From the NCBI GenBank assembly GCA_020353515.1, contig CP070695.1, positions 3,392,050 to 3,456,049 of the forward strand: a stretch of 64,000 nt of DNA. The letters are read 5' to 3'. This DNA comes from Candidatus Heimdallarchaeota archaeon. Its GTDB lineage: Archaea; Asgardarchaeota; Heimdallarchaeia; Hodarchaeales; Hodarchaeaceae. The position numbers and the translations under genes were made by a program. Shown here one piece after another: positions 63,201 through 64,000 of the stretch (position 1 is the first letter of the stretch; the number at the start of each line of letters is the position of its first letter). The notes beneath the pieces are model-generated. The model searched no databases and was not told the DNA's origin. It saw only the letters and a list, made by a program, of their open reading frames with translations.

Positions 63201-64000
63201 TTATTGCCCTAAATACTTCCTGATGCGTTCAAATGCTTCCTTAATCTCTTGAACAGAGCGTGAGAAAGCCACTCGTAAGTATCCCTCAGCTGAGTCCCCA
63301 AAAGCAGAACCAGGAACTAAAGACACATTGGCATTCATTAGGATGTCAATTGCAACAGCTTCAGACGATTTTTCACTGAAATCATATTTGACAAAACCAT
63401 AGAAAGCTCCATCTATAGATTTGAGTGATAAACCATTTGTTTTTTTGACTTCCTCCATTAAGACCTTCCTTCGCTCTGGAAACAATTTATTAATCAATTC
63501 TCTTGCTTGAGCTCTCTCCTTTAAAGCTGTTACACCCCCCCATTGGCAAAAGTTCGTTGGGCATGTTGTAGTTGCCTGAATAATTTTAAGGATTCCCTCT
63601 GCACTTTCTGAGTTGCTGATTGTCCATCCAAGACGGTAGCCAGTCATACTGTATGTTTTCGCAAAACCATTAATTACGATAATATTCTGACGCCAATTAT
63701 CAAATTCTGTTAAGAGTGTTCTTACTGGAGTATCAATGTAAACGTAATCACTATAAATTTCATCACTGATAATATAAATGTGATAATCTTCCACGAGATC
63801 TTTAAGAAATCTAATCTCTTCAGAAGAAAGGACATGAGACGAAGGATTATTGGGAGAATTAATTAAAATCGCTTTTGTCTTGTTTGTTACATTGTTCAAA
63901 ACTTCATCTTTGTTTAAAGAAAAATCTGTAGTCATTGGAATCCTTACAGAAGTAGCTCCTGCTAACTGGGCCATATCAGGATAACTCACCCAAAATGGTT
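63201..64000 (-). CDS. Class I/II aminotransferase (5' end outside window)
   Basis: Partial: about 266 codons; the reading frame runs on to base 64000 (PFWVSYPDMAQLAGATSV), so the start is outside. The PLP Schiff-base Lys is in VINGFAKTYSMTGYRLGW; LINSPNNPSSHVLS and ISDEIYSDYVY carry the PLP-phosphate and pyridine ligands. Family members transfer amino groups between aspartate, aromatic or other amino acids and oxo-acids. The specificity cannot be read here. It lies 24 bases upstream of the methyltransferase gene on the same strand and they may be co-transcribed. Confidence 0.9.
   Translation of the reverse strand, partial: PFWVSYPDMAQLAGATSVRIPMTTDFSLNKDEVLNNVTNKTKAILINSPNNPSSHVLSSEEIRFLKDLVEDYHIYIISDEIYSDYVYIDTPVRTLLTEFDNWRQNIIVINGFAKTYSMTGYRLGWTISNSESAEGILKIIQATTTCPTNFCQWGGVTALKERAQARELINKLFPERRKVLMEEVKKTNGLSLKSIDGAFYGFVKYDFSEKSSEAVAIDILMNANVSLVPGSAFGDSAEGYLRVAFSRSVQEIKEAFERIRKYLGQ

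Noticed and set aside
1..64000. tRNA, rRNA, CRISPR arrays, insertion sequences
   Set aside because: Looked for the T-loop pattern on both strands, regular repeats and transposase-like products by eye; none convincing. A covariance-based tRNA search would settle the first.

Overview
The window comes from a low-GC archaeon and most resembles an Asgard archaeon of the Heimdallarchaeia type; this placement is inferred, not proven. Evidence for Archaea: TATA-like boxes about 25 bases before many starts, few intrinsic-terminator hairpins, an archaeal-type histone fold, a Bat-like HTH_10 regulator, a THEP1-type NTPase, an MfnA-type decarboxylase, a SerK/ParB-like protein, ThyX, an M42 aminopeptidase and a tungsten-type aldehyde oxidoreductase. 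Evidence for Asgard: a longin-like domain fused to a histone, a PI3/4-kinase-like protein, and soluble and membrane histidine kinases beside eukaryote-flavoured domains. No rRNA, tRNA, CRISPR array or insertion sequence was recognised.

Layout. 1-5 kb: the end of a saccharopine-dehydrogenase-like gene, a decayed fragment, a VapBC-type pair, an HTH_10 regulator, an EamA transporter and a divergent TFIIB-like cyclin-box protein. 5-13.3 kb: a small ORF split by an in-frame TAA, a solitary type I methylase fused to a specificity half-domain, an unknown gene paired with a THEP1 NTPase, a lone response regulator, a GNAT enzyme, an amidohydrolase overlapping a metallo-beta-lactamase protein, and a small Mrr-like nuclease-fold protein. 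14-15 kb: the histone-longin fusion with a very basic tail. 15-24.5 kb (minus strand): a tightly packed three-gene unit of PAS histidine kinase, Eco57I-like N6-adenine methylase and a giant surface subtilase. 24.6-29.7 kb: an RHH protein, two ubiquitin-like proteins (one MoaD/ThiS-like with a Gly-Gly end), a methyltransferase and the aldehyde oxidoreductase that such a MoaD would serve. 29.7-34 kb: a broken CPBP protease gene, a DUF4910-type aminopeptidase and a ZIP transporter.

34-41.5 kb: an unknown gene, a nucleotidyltransferase-fold protein and an ECF importer (YkoE-like S component carrying a sulfite-oxidase-like extracellular domain, double ATPase, EcfT), then a SerK/ParB-like protein, ThyX and a surface protein. 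41.7-46 kb: a drug-type ABC-2 exporter operon with its own regulator and a likely operator. 46-54.4 kb: two metallopeptidases (M32, M42), small unknown genes, a PI3/4-kinase-like protein overlapping a YkgJ-type cysteine-cluster protein, an acidic surface protein and a membrane-tethered ArsR-like regulator. 54.4-64 kb: an overlapping pair (52-residue protein and proline-rich RHH protein) behind a palindrome, a membrane histidine kinase, an MFS transporter, MfnA-like decarboxylase, a glutaredoxin-like protein, a coiled-coil gene pair, a C_GCAxxG_C_C protein, an O-methyltransferase and a truncated class I aminotransferase.

The strongest candidates for something undescribed are the histone-longin fusion, the kinase-methylase-subtilase unit, the ECF S-component fusion, the RHH/52-residue pair with its palindrome, and the TFIIB-like cyclin-box protein.
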